64,000 nt of DNA from Tridacna crocea. Taxonomy: Eukaryota; Mollusca; Bivalvia; Cardiida; Cardiidae. The notes under the pieces are model-generated. The model made no database searches. It was not told the origin of the DNA and was given only the letters and a program-made list of their open reading frames with translations. Positions 38,201 through 42,319 of this stretch are shown one piece after another (within the stretch, counting starts at the first letter, position 1; the number at the start of each line of letters is the position of its first letter). The stretch covers positions 42,504,728 through 42,568,727 of the forward strand of contig OX031069.1 in NCBI GenBank assembly GCA_943736015.1, in the 5' to 3' direction. The position numbers and the translations under genes are program-made.

Positions 38201-41200
38201 AAGGGTATGTAACTTTTGTGTGTATGCATTGTAGTGAAAGGTATTCCTGATGCACAGAATGTGCTTTCTGATTTGAGACTCCCCCCTGTCCTGTAGTTTG
38301 TAAAAGTTTTCGGCCCCAATAACTAATTGGTTGCAATAAGAGGCTCTCACATAACTTAGAATGATAAACATATCTCGAAAACAGAAAATTGTTTCCAGCA
38401 GGGCAGAAAACGTTGTGGGAAAAGGAGAAAATGCTGGTTACCAGCATTTTCTCCTTTTCCTACAATGTTTTCCAAAGGCTTCTATCTCAGGTTTGTAAAA
38501 ACCAGGGATTGTTTGGTAGAGGGTTAAGAGAATTTTTGAAGGAATGGATGATACTGTTTCTATGTAGGTAGGGACAGTATTGTTGAGAAAAGAAGCTTTT
38601 GCATTTAATAAACATTTTCTTACTTACTGTTGTTGTTTTTTCAGATGTATTTGTGCATTAGCTCTTTACCACACAAGATAATTTTTTGACTTATCCAAGT
38701 TAAAAGCTTTTGCAGATAACAAAATCAAAAGTGAAACAAATAAATCAAAATTCTTTGACAGGATAAAAAACATTGTAGGAGAAGGAGAAGATGCTGGTTA
38801 CCAGTTTTTACTGCTTTCCCACTGTGTTTTCATTAGCATTCTCCATCAGGGTTGTTAACTCATTGCCAAACAACAAGATTTTAGGTTTGTCCAAATCAAA
38901 AACATTTGCAGACGACAAAATAAAAGTTAATGAAAATTCTGAATTTGTTTTGTGAAGGGTAGAAAGCATTGTGGGAAAAGGAGAAAATGCTGGTGACCAG
39001 CATTTTCTCATTTTCCCACAATGTTTTCTAAAGGTTTCTTTCTCAGGGTCGTCAAATGTAGGGATTTTGTGGTAATGGGTTAGGGATTGTGGGGTAATGT
39101 GTTTAGATTGTGTGGTAAAGAATTTGATCTTTAATTTATATTGATAATACAATTTTTTACTAAAATATTTTCAAAGTTGTCTATCTCAACTTTATGTCAG
39201 GAAGTAATAAATTAAGTATGTTACATTACTATATTTCAGATACAAACAGTAGATCTCTAGAGCCAAGTTCTGAAGAGGAATTGATACCACCATTAGAACA
39301 CTGTATACGAACCAAGTATGAAGTTTTGTTAACTCTTTCTCAAACAAGCCCTGGTTTTTACATGTCTGCTGTACAAGTATTTTGAAAACACTGTGGAAAA
39401 AGGAGAAATTGCTCGTAACGAGCAATTTCTCCTTTTCCCATAGTGTTTTCTACCTTTTTTGAAAATTTTCTGCAATTTTCATCAAATTTGAAATTGTCGT
39501 CTGCAAACTCTTTCAATTTGGAAGAGTCTAAAATTTGTCATTTTGGAAAGGGTTAACTCTTACCCAAACTACAAAGCTTTAGACTGGTCCAAATTTAAAG
39601 CACTTACAGACCACAAATTAAATGTATCTTAAAGATTGAAATTTGTTTCCAGCAAGGTAGAAAACATTGAGGGAAAAGGAGAAAATGCTGGTGATCATTA
39701 TTTTCTCCTTCTCCCACAATGTTTTCAAAAGGCTTCTATCTCAAGAGTCATAAAAACCAGGGATTGTGTGGTAAAGATTTAAACATGCATAAAACTAGAT
39801 TTTATCTCAAAAAATGAAATTTGTTTCCAGCAAGGTAGAAAACATTGTTGGAAAAGGAGAAAATGCTGGTGACCTGCATTTTCTCCTTCTCCCACAATGT
39901 TTTCAAAAGGCTTCTATCTCAAGAGTCGTAAAAACAGGGATTGTGAGGTAAAGAGTTAAACATTCTTAAAACTAGATTTCAGCTGAAAAAAAAAATACAA
40001 GTTTTAGAGGAAGTTGATATTTTGTATTGAAAAGTCATAAGAATAATACTGTTCATCTTCATTCGAGGTGGAGGGGGGTAAAACACTAAAGTTAACAGAC
40101 ATTCCTGTGTTACGGTCAAAACCATAGCTAAGCAACTCTACAGACTGAGCTAAGCATGAATTTTTATGTATGATATCTTACTGGTAACCAGCATTTTCTC
40201 CTTTTCCCACAATGTTTTCTACCTTTTAGCCCTTTACCAAACATGCTCTGGTTTTACCAAACAAGCTCTGGTTAAAACAGTCCCAGAAAGAAGCATTCTG
40301 AAAACATTGTGTAAAAAGGAGAAAATGCTGATATTCAGCATTTTCTCCTTTTTACACCATGTTTTCTACTGTACCAAAGTCAAGTTTCAATTTTTGAGTC
40401 ACATTTGTTTTGTTGTCAGCAAATGCTTTCAGTATGGGCAAGTCTAAACTTTCATTGTTTGGTAAAGTGTTTAGGAGCAAATCTCAAATTTTCAACCATG
40501 TTTTTGTTGTTGTTGTCTTCAAACACATTTTATTTGGTCAAGTACAAAATTTTGTTATTTGGTATAGAGTTAAGGACAAAACGCTAGAAACAAGCATTTT
40601 CTTCTTTCACAAGAATGATGTAAGTCAGCCTTTTACCATACAATCAAAATGTTTTATGACCTTGAAGCATTTTGAAAGCATTCTGGTAGGCAGCATCTTT
40701 TCCTGTTCCTACAGTGTTTTTCTACCCCTTCATAAACATATCATACCTTTTGAGCCAAATCTGATTGGTCATCTGTAAATGCTTTCAGTTTCGACAAGTC
40801 TCAAATGGTTATGTGAGGTAAATAGTGAAACACAAATCCCATTATTTGTCATCTTCAAATGCTGTTTGATAGGAGGAAGCCAAGGAACACAGATTTATTG
40901 TGGCGCCGCCTGAAGCGGCGGCACTATATTTTTATTCGGTTTTGTAAAGTGCCTATGGAGGCAGCCATATTGAACTTGTTCCATGCTTTGTTTAAACATC
41001 CATCTTTATCTACTGTACTTTGATTACCAGATCGGGGTCCATATTAACTTTTTTATTATTTATTTGTGGGATTTTTTGAAATATATAATAATTATATTGT
41101 ACTTTCATCGTTAGAAGGATAAAAAACCTGGATTGTAGACATATCAACATTTTCCTTTCGAAAAATAATAATAAAGATCCATTTCGAAAAATAAGTCACA

Positions 41201-42197
41201 TGATAAAAAAAATATCTGTCACAAATTTTCGAAGCCGCCATTTTAAATATCTTACCCTGGAAAAAGGTTTAGAGATATTTTCAAGCTCTTTGACCCTAGA
41301 GCACCCTATGTGGTACTTGTGACCCCCGTTATATTTTTGTTCTAGTGTTGTATGGATTGTAGAAATATTGTTTTTCTATTGGGATTGTGTTTTTAAGACC
41401 AGCTAAGTATAACTAGGTCAATGATTGAGCGGGTGACAGATCGGTCCCCTTAAACACAGAACCTTACCGAACCTTACCGAACCTTACCAAACCTAAGTTT
41501 TGTTTGGGCAATACTGTGTTTATATGACATTAAAAAGTATATTTTCTATTTCACAAACAGTTTGATACTTATAATTGGAAAGAAAATATAGCCATTTGTG
41601 ATACATGACGAAATATTTGGACCCTATTGTTCAACAAACCTAAAAACTCGCTTGACTGTTCACTCATTGCCGACAAATGTCCGTTTGTGTAGACAAAATC
41701 TTACAAGGGTGACGATTTTCTCCACATATACTATACTGGATGTTAAACGTGACAAAATGAGTCAGGTGATCAACAATATGATTCCTACTGAGCTGTTAAC
41801 CCATTACCACACAATCCCTACTTTTGACGCCTCTGAGAAAGAAGCCTTCAGAAAACATTGTGGAAAAAGGAGAAAATGCTGATAACCAGCATTTTCTCCT
41901 TTTCCCACAATGTTTTCTACCCTTCACAAGACAAATTTCAATTTTTCAGCCACTTTTATTTTGTCGTCTGCAAATGCTTTCGCTTTGGACAGTCCTAAAA
42001 TTTTGTCGTTTGATAATGAGTTGAACGATCACGTGATTTTCATAAACGGTTTAACGCGGCCCAATGCATTGTGACCTGTTACAGAAATAAGTGGTTTGCG
42101 GCGCCATTGATGTTCAGCATCAATATTTTCTTGTCTTTTCTTTTACAGATGGGAAGGTGCCAATGTTGACTGGAATGGAACAGAGCCGTTGTTGTAG
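11147..42197 (+). CDS. MINDY4: MINDY4 (FAM188B): ubiquitin carboxyl-terminal hydrolase, 18 coding exons, 783 aa
   Basis: Exons: 11147-11209, 17594-17713, 20355-20537, 21340-21505, 23482-23681, 24146-24552, 26070-26244, 27925-28041, 28519-28607, 29149-29247, 29868-29931, 31666-31731, 33088-33158, 34161-34224, 36350-36511, 37306-37486, 39240-39315, 42149-42197. All introns are GT-AG, phases agree at every join, and the sum is 2352 nt. The product belongs to the MINDY-3/4 deubiquitinases, which prefer K48-linked ubiquitin chains. Residues 8-31 look like a LisH motif. Residues 62-435 are a polar, Ser/Lys-rich linker with the conserved motif MSGPI. The catalytic domain runs from about 436 to the end and keeps Gln475 (oxyanion), Cys481 in GGPCGVLA, the block [18 protein letters not shown], and His702 in [12 protein letters not shown]. 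The length is close to the human protein (757 aa), and active-site spacing is the same (221 residues). Introns are full of T1 MITEs, none of which enters an exon. Confidence 0.96.
11342..11460 (+). mobile_element. Possible degenerate tRNA-like SINE head
   Basis: The string 'gggtcctggattttagtccc' resembles a diverged B box with arm, preceded by an A-box-like region. No second copy was found in the window. Confidence 0.3.
11762..12567. mobile_element. Foldback (MULE-like) DNA element with ~200-bp TIRs and 9-bp target duplication
   Basis: The element spans 11771-12558. The left arm from TACCTTCAGTCTGAAGGTGT is the reverse complement of the right arm ending ACACCTTCAGACTGAAGGTA. Arms extend about 200 bp each, through ATGGGCATGGATCGTTAGAT and its complement. 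It is flanked by a perfect direct duplication TGATTTACC at 11762-11770 and 12559-12567. A 9-bp duplication with long TIRs is typical of Mutator-like elements. The 380-bp interior has no transposase, so it is non-autonomous. It sits in MINDY4 intron 1. Confidence 0.9.
12919..13093 (-). mobile_element. T1 MITE, hairpin degraded
   Basis: Terminal 'ccttttaccacactgtcac' on the left and 'tctggtaaagggtta' on the right, with the reversed long arm (TTTTGTCGTCTGTAAATGC). The central hairpin is largely lost. Positions 13094-14542 hold no gene; a single hairpin-arm fragment lies near 13895. Confidence 0.7.
15110..15195 (+). mobile_element. T3 MITE fragment
   Basis: 'ggtcagactgcacgttctg' followed by a broken second arm and 'tacaccgtccgcc' resembles the T3 hairpin and its flank. 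Confidence 0.45.
15273..15510 (-). mobile_element. T1 MITE, diverged
   Basis: The left end TTAACCTTTCAAACCC is followed by the short arm, a partly decayed hairpin, and 'tttagaccagtccaactttttgtcg' at the right. Confidence 0.7.
16190..16368 (-). mobile_element. T1 MITE, second hairpin arm deleted
   Basis: The short arm GACCCCGAGAAAGAAAGC and one stem arm are followed directly by the reversed long arm (TTTTGCCGTCTGCAAC). The loop and second arm are missing. Confidence 0.7.
17930..18114 (+). mobile_element. T1 MITE fragment in MINDY4 intron 2
   Basis: It retains 'gcatttgcagacaacatg', one stem arm (cctccttttctcag) and the right end TGTGTGGCAAAGGGTTA. The hairpin is broken. Confidence 0.6.
18290..18545 (+). 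repeat. Family D dispersed repeat (copy 1)
   Basis: It carries the phrases 'aatcatgagatagaatgg', 'cattggcatgcagaaaat' and 'cccttttcacagagcatggct', shared in order with copies at about 21940, 25010, 30853, 32650, 53400 and 61575. Ends are not defined; copies often start or stop at a T1 TTAA. Confidence 0.6.
18661..18889 (+). mobile_element. T1 MITE, well preserved
   Basis: A model copy: TTAA, CTCTTTACCAAACGAC, the long arm with 'gcatttgcagacaac', 'gggtagaaaac', the hairpin at 18772-18830, the short arm 'ggcttccttctcagggtcg', GGATTGTGTGGTAAAGGG, TTAA. It is 229 bp with both TTAA copies. Confidence 0.93.
19317..19566 (+). mobile_element. T1 MITE, diverged
   Basis: Long arm 'ttttagactaatccaaatt' is present; the hairpin arms are expanded and mismatched; the right end is 'ttgtttgatgaagggt'. 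A further right-half fragment follows at 19567-19646. Confidence 0.65.
19647..19874 (-). mobile_element. T1 MITE
   Basis: TTAATCCTTTACCAAATAATC at the short-arm end and GTCATTTGGTAAAGGGTTAA at the long-arm end. The hairpin is near 19696-19762 with mismatches in the second arm. Length 228 bp. Confidence 0.88.
19995..20170 (-). mobile_element. T1 MITE, decayed
   Basis: Short arm 'cccgagataaaagcctcttg', a loose stem and 'tttggcctgtaaaaatgctttcaat' remain; the right terminus is absent. Confidence 0.55.
20558..20779 (+). mobile_element. T1 MITE 20 bp after MINDY4 exon 3
   Basis: The long arm begins in the exon 3 donor region, with the hairpin at 20664-20723 and the end GGATTGTGTGGGAAAGGGTC. A second, decayed copy (20776-21074) abuts it. 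Confidence 0.75.
21083..21255 (-). mobile_element. tRNA-derived SINE, family 2 (copy 2)
   Basis: It has the same order of blocks as 5815-6013 on the minus strand: tail 'aagaaacaagttttttacaacttg', middle 'ccaatgaaaggacacccactcc', and a diverged head. It is in MINDY4 intron 3. Confidence 0.7.
21715..21935 (+). mobile_element. T1 MITE
   Basis: TTAACCCTTTAGGAAACGAC to GTGTCGTAAAGAGTTAA, with the hairpin at 21818-21878. It is in MINDY4 intron 4. Confidence 0.88.
21936..22080 (+). repeat. Family D dispersed repeat (copy 2)
   Basis: 'gataggtcctctgacgtgcagaaaattgacc' and 'caggccggccttggtcaatg' correspond to blocks of the other family D copies. Confidence 0.5.
22088..22316 (+). mobile_element. T2 MITE (copy 1)
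   Basis: The body differs from T1: 'tttctatggtatatctaattgacc' and 'gcatagaaatgagtatctatgg'. The central hairpin ACATTATGGCAAAAGGCG is closed around GCTCGTCACGAGC. The right end is GGAGTAAAGGGTTAA; the left TTAA is mutated. It shares 'gatagtgtagaaaacatt' with T1. Confidence 0.88.
22411..22660 (+). mobile_element. tRNA-derived SINE, family 1 (copy 1)
   Basis: The head has an A box (TAGCTCAGTGG) and a B box (GGTTGCGAGTTTGGTACC). The body includes 'gcctctcacaac', 'gtgtgagaaagccggaaac' and 'gatatgacctaagctgtta'. The same order occurs on the minus strand at 45930-46212. The body after the B box makes it a SINE, not a tRNA gene. Confidence 0.85.
22661..22849 (+). mobile_element. T1 MITE fragment
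   Basis: The right half is recognisable ('ggagaacagcatttctctcc', 'cctcagga', 'ctatggtaaaaggaaagcttaa'). It ends at the TTAA where the next copy starts. Confidence 0.6.
22846..23083 (+). mobile_element. T1 MITE, sharing a TTAA with the next copy
   Basis: TTAACCCTTTACCACACAAAC to 'tgtagagagttaa'; the hairpin at 22966-23029 is imperfect. The right TTAA (23080-23083) is also the left TTAA of the following element. Confidence 0.85.
23080..23308 (-). mobile_element. T1 MITE, well preserved, head to head with its neighbour
   Basis: TTAACCCATTACCACACAATC at the short-arm end, hairpin at 23136-23203 with centre GGTAACC, and GTTGTTTGGTAATGGGTTAA at the long-arm end. Length 229 bp, opposite in orientation to the copy on its left. 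Confidence 0.92.
23777..23962. mobile_element. Foldback element, family E (copy 1)
   Basis: The termini AGCTCCAGACGGAGGGAGTG and its loose reverse complement near 23940-23962 flank a palindrome: 'tatgttatgggtactcattggaatc' against 'gattctaatgagtacccacaacata'. A second copy is at 50477-50648. It lies in MINDY4 intron 5. Confidence 0.7.
24146..24552 (+). CDS. MINDY4: MINDY4 exon 6 (polar linker, largest exon)
   Basis: At 407 nt it encodes about residues 245-380, rich in Ser, Lys, Thr and Asn with no hydrophobic core, so probably disordered. This linker is the part of MINDY4 expected to vary most between species. The acceptor is ttttaag and the donor gtaaaa (phase 2). A T1 MITE begins about 18 nt after the donor. 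Confidence 0.92.
24570..24777 (-). mobile_element. T1 MITE 18 bp after MINDY4 exon 6
   Basis: Short arm 'gaccctaaggaagaggcc', a clean hairpin (24607-24667) with GGTAACC centre, and 'gtcatgaggtaaagggttaa'. The left terminus is trimmed. Confidence 0.85.
24812..25005 (-). mobile_element. T1 MITE with collapsed hairpin
   Basis: Both ends are good (ACCCATTACCACACAATC and GTCGTCTGGTAATGAGTTAA). The centre reads GTGGGAAAAGGAGAAATG followed straight by 'ttttctacc', so the loop and most of the second arm are gone. Confidence 0.85.
25010..25180 (+). repeat. Family D dispersed repeat (copy 3)
   Basis: 'cagcctgtaggccctgtgcagactgcac' and 'caaaaagtttgactgaagtcagcc' match the right half of family D. Confidence 0.5.
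25201..25429 (+). mobile_element. T1 MITE, well preserved
   Basis: TTAACCTTTTACCACACAGC to GTGTAGTGAAGGGTTAA; hairpin at 25313-25374 is nearly perfect; length 229 bp. A weaker copy lies at 25755-25950. Confidence 0.9.
26403..26632 (+). mobile_element. T1 MITE, well preserved
   Basis: TTAACTCATTACCAAACAAA, long arm with GCATTTGCAGACGACAAAAT, hairpin at 26514-26577, right end GATTGTGTGGTAATGGG. A decayed copy follows at 26640-26815. Both are in MINDY4 intron 7. Confidence 0.9.
26841..27064 (-). mobile_element. T1 MITE
   Basis: ACCCTTTACCACACAATGCC to 'ttcggtaaagggttaa' with hairpin at 26901-26961 (GGTAACC centre). A very decayed copy follows at 27140-27351. Confidence 0.88.
27559..27787 (+). 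mobile_element. T1 MITE, CCC-variant termini, perfect hairpin
   Basis: The termini are TTAACCCTTTCCCAAATGAC and GATTGTTTGGGAAAGGGTTAA, so the CCCAAA/TTTGGG variant appears at both ends. The hairpin is near 27668-27728. Length 229 bp. A truncated copy (27784-27887) starts from its right TTAA. Confidence 0.92.
28203..28415 (+). mobile_element. T1 MITE, decayed, with A-tract end
   Basis: 'atctttaccaagaggtc', 'aatattgtagaga', 'cagtgttttggaaagcttccttcttcggggtc' are in order. An (A)n run follows at 28415-28432. Confidence 0.5.
28519..28607 (+). CDS. MINDY4: MINDY4 exon 9 (catalytic cysteine)
   Basis: It begins exactly at [20 protein letters not shown], placing the nucleophile Cys481 in its fourth codon. 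Exon 8 (27925-28041) carries [12 protein letters not shown] and the oxyanion Gln475 in YGIVQKK. The residues required for catalysis are intact, so the enzyme is predicted to be active. Confidence 0.95.
28845..29129. mobile_element. T1 MITE with two long-arm ends, 19 bp before MINDY4 exon 10
   Basis: The left end TTAACCCTGTCCCAAATGATAAAATT is a long-arm end; the right end CTGCAAATGCTTTCAGC..AAGTCTAAAATTTTG is also long-arm, reversed. The hairpin at 28967-29007 is shortened. At 285 bp it is longer than normal, so it looks like a chimera of two opposed halves. Confidence 0.75.
29391..29518 (+). mobile_element. T1 MITE, 3'-truncated
   Basis: Left half only: 'ttaaccaaacaatg', 'gagcatttgcagatgac', one stem arm, then 'gatgcttaccagga'. 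Confidence 0.65.
29995..30104 (+). mobile_element. T1 MITE, right half only
   Basis: It starts 'aatttgaaatttgttctggttaccagc', lacks the left stem arm, and ends GGGATTGTGTGGTAATAGATTAA. Confidence 0.7.
30167..30385 (+). mobile_element. T1 MITE, left stem arm partly deleted
   Basis: TTAACTCTTTACCAAGTGAC to 'gtatggtaaagggttaa'. The left stem reads GTGTGAAAAGGTAACC, so about 15 bp of the arm are gone while the right arm is intact. Its right TTAA opens the 34-bp tandem array. Confidence 0.85.
30382..30852 (+). repeat. 14-unit tandem array, 34-bp period
   Basis: The unit consensus is TTAATGCATGCCCCGTGATT plus CATTACACCAAGGG. There are fourteen consecutive units of 33-34 bp, most keeping TTAA at the unit start and the self-complementary ATGCAT. 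The array grows out of the first bases of a family D repeat (copy 30853-31030) and begins on the TTAA of a T1 MITE. Confidence 0.92.
30853..31035 (+). repeat. Family D dispersed repeat (copy 4)
   Basis: 'aactgaatcatgaggtaaaatgg', 'tcctttgacatgtaggaaattgatg' and 'gcctgtgcagact' are the clearest family D blocks in the window. Confidence 0.65.
31041..31425. mobile_element. Foldback element with nearly perfect ~70-bp arms, plus TIR element
   Basis: 31041-31110 (GAAATAATCTTCTTCC.., 'atcatggtttattg', 'gagttatgaggc') is the reverse complement of 31141-31211. Beside it, ATTCTAACATGA at 31214 is mirrored by TCATGTTAGAAT at 31409, which could mark a second TIR element or the true outer end. It is in MINDY4 intron 11. 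Confidence 0.75.
31456..31600 (+). mobile_element. T1 MITE, 3'-truncated inside the hairpin
   Basis: Long arm ACCAAACGACAAAATTTTAG with GCATTTGCAGACAAC and one stem arm; the sequence leaves the family after 'ggtggttacca'. Confidence 0.75.
31856..32084 (-). mobile_element. T1 MITE, well preserved
   Basis: Short-arm end TTAAACCCGTTACCAAACAC, hairpin at 31916-31974, long-arm end GTCGTTTGGTAAAGAGTTAA; 229 bp, in MINDY4 intron 12. Confidence 0.92.
32380..32512 (+). mobile_element. T3 MITE, partial
   Basis: Hairpin GATCAGACTGCACA..TGTGCAGTCTGATC at 32414-32446, then 'ttgatctacattgtctgcaaaa' and 'cttaagggttaac'. The left terminus is missing. A T3 right-end fragment also lies at 32225-32302. Confidence 0.7.
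32650..32800 (+). repeat. Family D dispersed repeat (copy 5)
   Basis: 'atccattttgtctaataacac', 'tggactttgaacatgcgg' and 'aagcctgctcaaac' align with family D. Confidence 0.45.
32813..33036 (-). mobile_element. T1 MITE 51 bp before MINDY4 exon 13
   Basis: TTAACAGATTACCACACAATC to 'gtcatttgttaaaaagttaa'; the hairpin at 32872-32930 has a few mismatches. Confidence 0.85.
33630..33749 (+). mobile_element. T1 MITE, right half, sharing TTAA with the next copy
   Basis: 'gagggtagaaaacag', a damaged hairpin and 'caactgtgtgttaa'. Confidence 0.6.
33746..33975 (-). mobile_element. T1 MITE
   Basis: TTAACCCTTTACCACAAAATG, short arm 'cccctgtggaagaagcc', clean hairpin at 33808-33867, end 'cattgtgtgataaagggttaa'. 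Confidence 0.9.
34299..34518 (+). mobile_element. T1 MITE
   Basis: CTCTTTACCAAACGACAAAATTTTGG, GCATTTGCTGACGACAAAAT, hairpin at 34409-34469; the right end stops at 'aggattgtttta'. Confidence 0.88.
34520..34828 (+). mobile_element. tRNA-derived SINE, family 3
   Basis: B-box-like GGTTGGGTTTGATCC near 34564, a body with 'gctgctgagatatgaac' and 'gttgaaaacggcgttga', and an (ATCA)n tail at 34803-34828. The 'gaaaacggcgtt' plus short-repeat tail is typical of a bivalve SINE group as I recall it. A single copy is in the window. Confidence 0.7.
34830..34990 (-). mobile_element. T1 MITE, 5'-trimmed
   Basis: 'agaaggcttttgaaaat', hairpin ACTGGTAACCAGCATTTTC region, 'ttgtggtaaaggtttaa'. The right TTAA is shared with the next copy. 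Confidence 0.75.
34987..35217 (+). mobile_element. T1 MITE, CCC-variant termini
   Basis: TTAAAACCCTTTCCCAAACAG to GATTGTTTGGGAAAGGGTTAA; hairpin at 35099-35161 is perfect. As at 27559, both ends carry the matching CCC/GGG variant. Confidence 0.92.
35291..35516 (+). mobile_element. T1 MITE
   Basis: TTAACTCTTTACTACATTAAC to GGATTGTGTGGTAAAGAGTTAG; hairpin at 35399-35459. Confidence 0.9.
35880..36316 (+). mobile_element. T1 MITE interrupted by a SINE
   Basis: The left part (to 36038) has a decayed long arm and hairpin; the right part (36253-36316) has 'aatgttttccaaatgcctctttctcag' and 'gggattgtgtcgtaaaaagttaa'. The SINE at 36039-36252 splits it. Confidence 0.8.
36039..36252 (+). mobile_element. 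tRNA-derived SINE, family 2 (copy 3), with target duplication
   Basis: Head 'ggtgtccatggtcgtgagg' with B-box-like GGGTACTGAGTTTGATACC, middle 'attggcccacacattcggcgcgag', tail 'tctcaatcgatgaaaaatgaa'. AATGTTTT directly repeats at 36031-36038 and 36253-36260, the expected target-site duplication of a LINE-driven insertion into the T1 element. Confidence 0.88.
36557..36630 (+). mobile_element. T1 MITE, left-end fragment
   Basis: TTAACTCTTTACCACACAAC and 'ttgaaagcttttgcatat' only; it ends at the next copy's TTAA. Confidence 0.7.
36627..36855 (+). mobile_element. T1 MITE, well preserved
   Basis: TTAACTCATTACCAAACAAC to GATTGTGTGGTAATGGGTTGA; hairpin at 36738-36797 with one extra loop base. Confidence 0.9.
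37062..37268 (+). mobile_element. T3 MITE, full length
   Basis: TTAACTCTTTCACTACTGAT on the left and 'ggtatggaaagagttaa' on the right. The central hairpin AGATCAGACCGCACA..TGTGCAGTCTGATCT is at 37174-37213. It is 207 bp. The terminal CTCTTT..AAAGAG and TTAA are those of T1 and T2, the body is unrelated. It ends 37 bp before MINDY4 exon 16. Confidence 0.85.
37306..37486 (+). CDS. MINDY4: MINDY4 exon 16 (catalytic histidine)
   Basis: It encodes [16 protein letters not shown] with His702 as the proton acceptor, followed by [19 protein letters not shown]. The acceptor is ttttag and the donor gtttgt (phase 1). Exons 17 and 18 supply [13 protein letters not shown] and the C terminus NGTEPLL before TAG at 42195-42197. 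Confidence 0.95.
38366..38527 (+). mobile_element. T1 MITE, 5'-truncated
   Basis: 'aattgtttccagcagggcag', hairpin at 38411-38468, right end GGATTGTTTGGTAGAGGGTTAA. Confidence 0.85.
38659..39124 (+). mobile_element. T1 MITE carrying another T1 MITE inside it
   Basis: The outer element begins CTCTTTACCACACAAG (38661), passes its hairpin, and reaches 'cagggttgTTAA' at 38855-38858. There a complete second T1 (38855-39083) is inserted. The outer right end resumes as 'gggattgtggggtaatgtgttta'; another end fragment 'agattgtgtggtaaagaatttg' follows. Confidence 0.85.
38855..39083 (+). mobile_element. T1 MITE nested in a T1 MITE
   Basis: TTAACTCATTGCCAAACAAC to 'ttgtggtaatgggttag', 229 bp, hairpin at 38967-39024. 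The target was the internal TTAA in 'ggttgTTAAaa.tcggg' of the host copy; the right duplicate has become TTAG. Confidence 0.88.
39329..39555 (-). mobile_element. T1/T2 intermediate MITE, 13 bp after MINDY4 exon 17
   Basis: TTAACTCTTTCTCAAACAAG to 'ttttggaaagggttaa'. The arms are T1-like (TTGTCGTCTGCAAAC) but the hairpin loop is T2-like (GAAATTGCTCGTAACGAGC). It shares its right TTAA with the next copy. Confidence 0.88.
39552..39782 (+). mobile_element. T1 MITE
   Basis: TTAACTCTTACCCAAACTAC to 'tgtgtggtaaagatttaa'; the hairpin at 39662-39724 has several mismatches on the right arm. Confidence 0.85.
39783..39958 (+). repeat. Tandem duplicate of the right half of the T1 copy at 39552
   Basis: From 'aaatttgtttccagcaaggtag' to 'ggtaaagagttaa' it repeats 39640-39782 about 172 bp downstream, and the flank 'catgcataaaactagattt' is repeated as 'cattcttaaaactagattt' after 39958. 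This is a segmental tandem duplication rather than a second insertion. Confidence 0.7.
40180..40228 (-). mobile_element. T1 MITE hairpin-arm fragment
   Basis: 'ctggtaaccagcattttctcc' and 'cacaatgttttctacc' only. Confidence 0.7.
40229..40471 (-). mobile_element. T1 MITE with doubly compensated hairpin
   Basis: CCCTTTACCAAACATGC at the left (the 'accaaacaagctctggtt' segment is duplicated), 'gtttggtaaagtgttta' at the right. The hairpin at 40306-40362 differs from consensus in both arms at once (GTGTAAAAAGG / CCTTTTTACAC) and in the loop (CTGATATTCAG). Confidence 0.87.
40472..40825 (-). mobile_element. Two decayed T1 MITE fragments
   Basis: 40472-40574 keeps a long-arm end (GTTATTTGGTATAGAGTTAA). 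40629-40825 keeps 'ccttttaccatacaatc', 'tttctacccc' and 'tgtaaatgctttcagtttcgacaagtct'. Confidence 0.6.
40890..41510. repeat. Unique or old-repeat stretch with a GCCGCC hairpin and a 10-bp minisatellite
   Basis: A short palindrome GGCGCCGCCTGAAGCGGCGGC lies at about 40901-40922. GAACCTTACC repeats four times at 41460-41500. No protein-coding sense is seen in 40890-41795. Confidence 0.5.
41796..42024 (-). mobile_element. T1 MITE, well preserved
   Basis: TTAACCCATTACCACACAATC, 'gacgcctctgagaaagaagcc', hairpin at 41857-41914, 'gtcgtttgataatgagttga'; 229 bp. It is the last copy before MINDY4 exon 18. Confidence 0.92.
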
Positions 42198-42319
42198 TAC
42201 TGGTCATACACAAACTTTTGTACTACTGAAGAGATAAAAGCTGTTTTCTCAAAGGCTAAAAATACATTTCCTCTCCAAGATCTAGAGACAGTTTTGTCAT
42301 AATGTAGAATATAGCAGAA

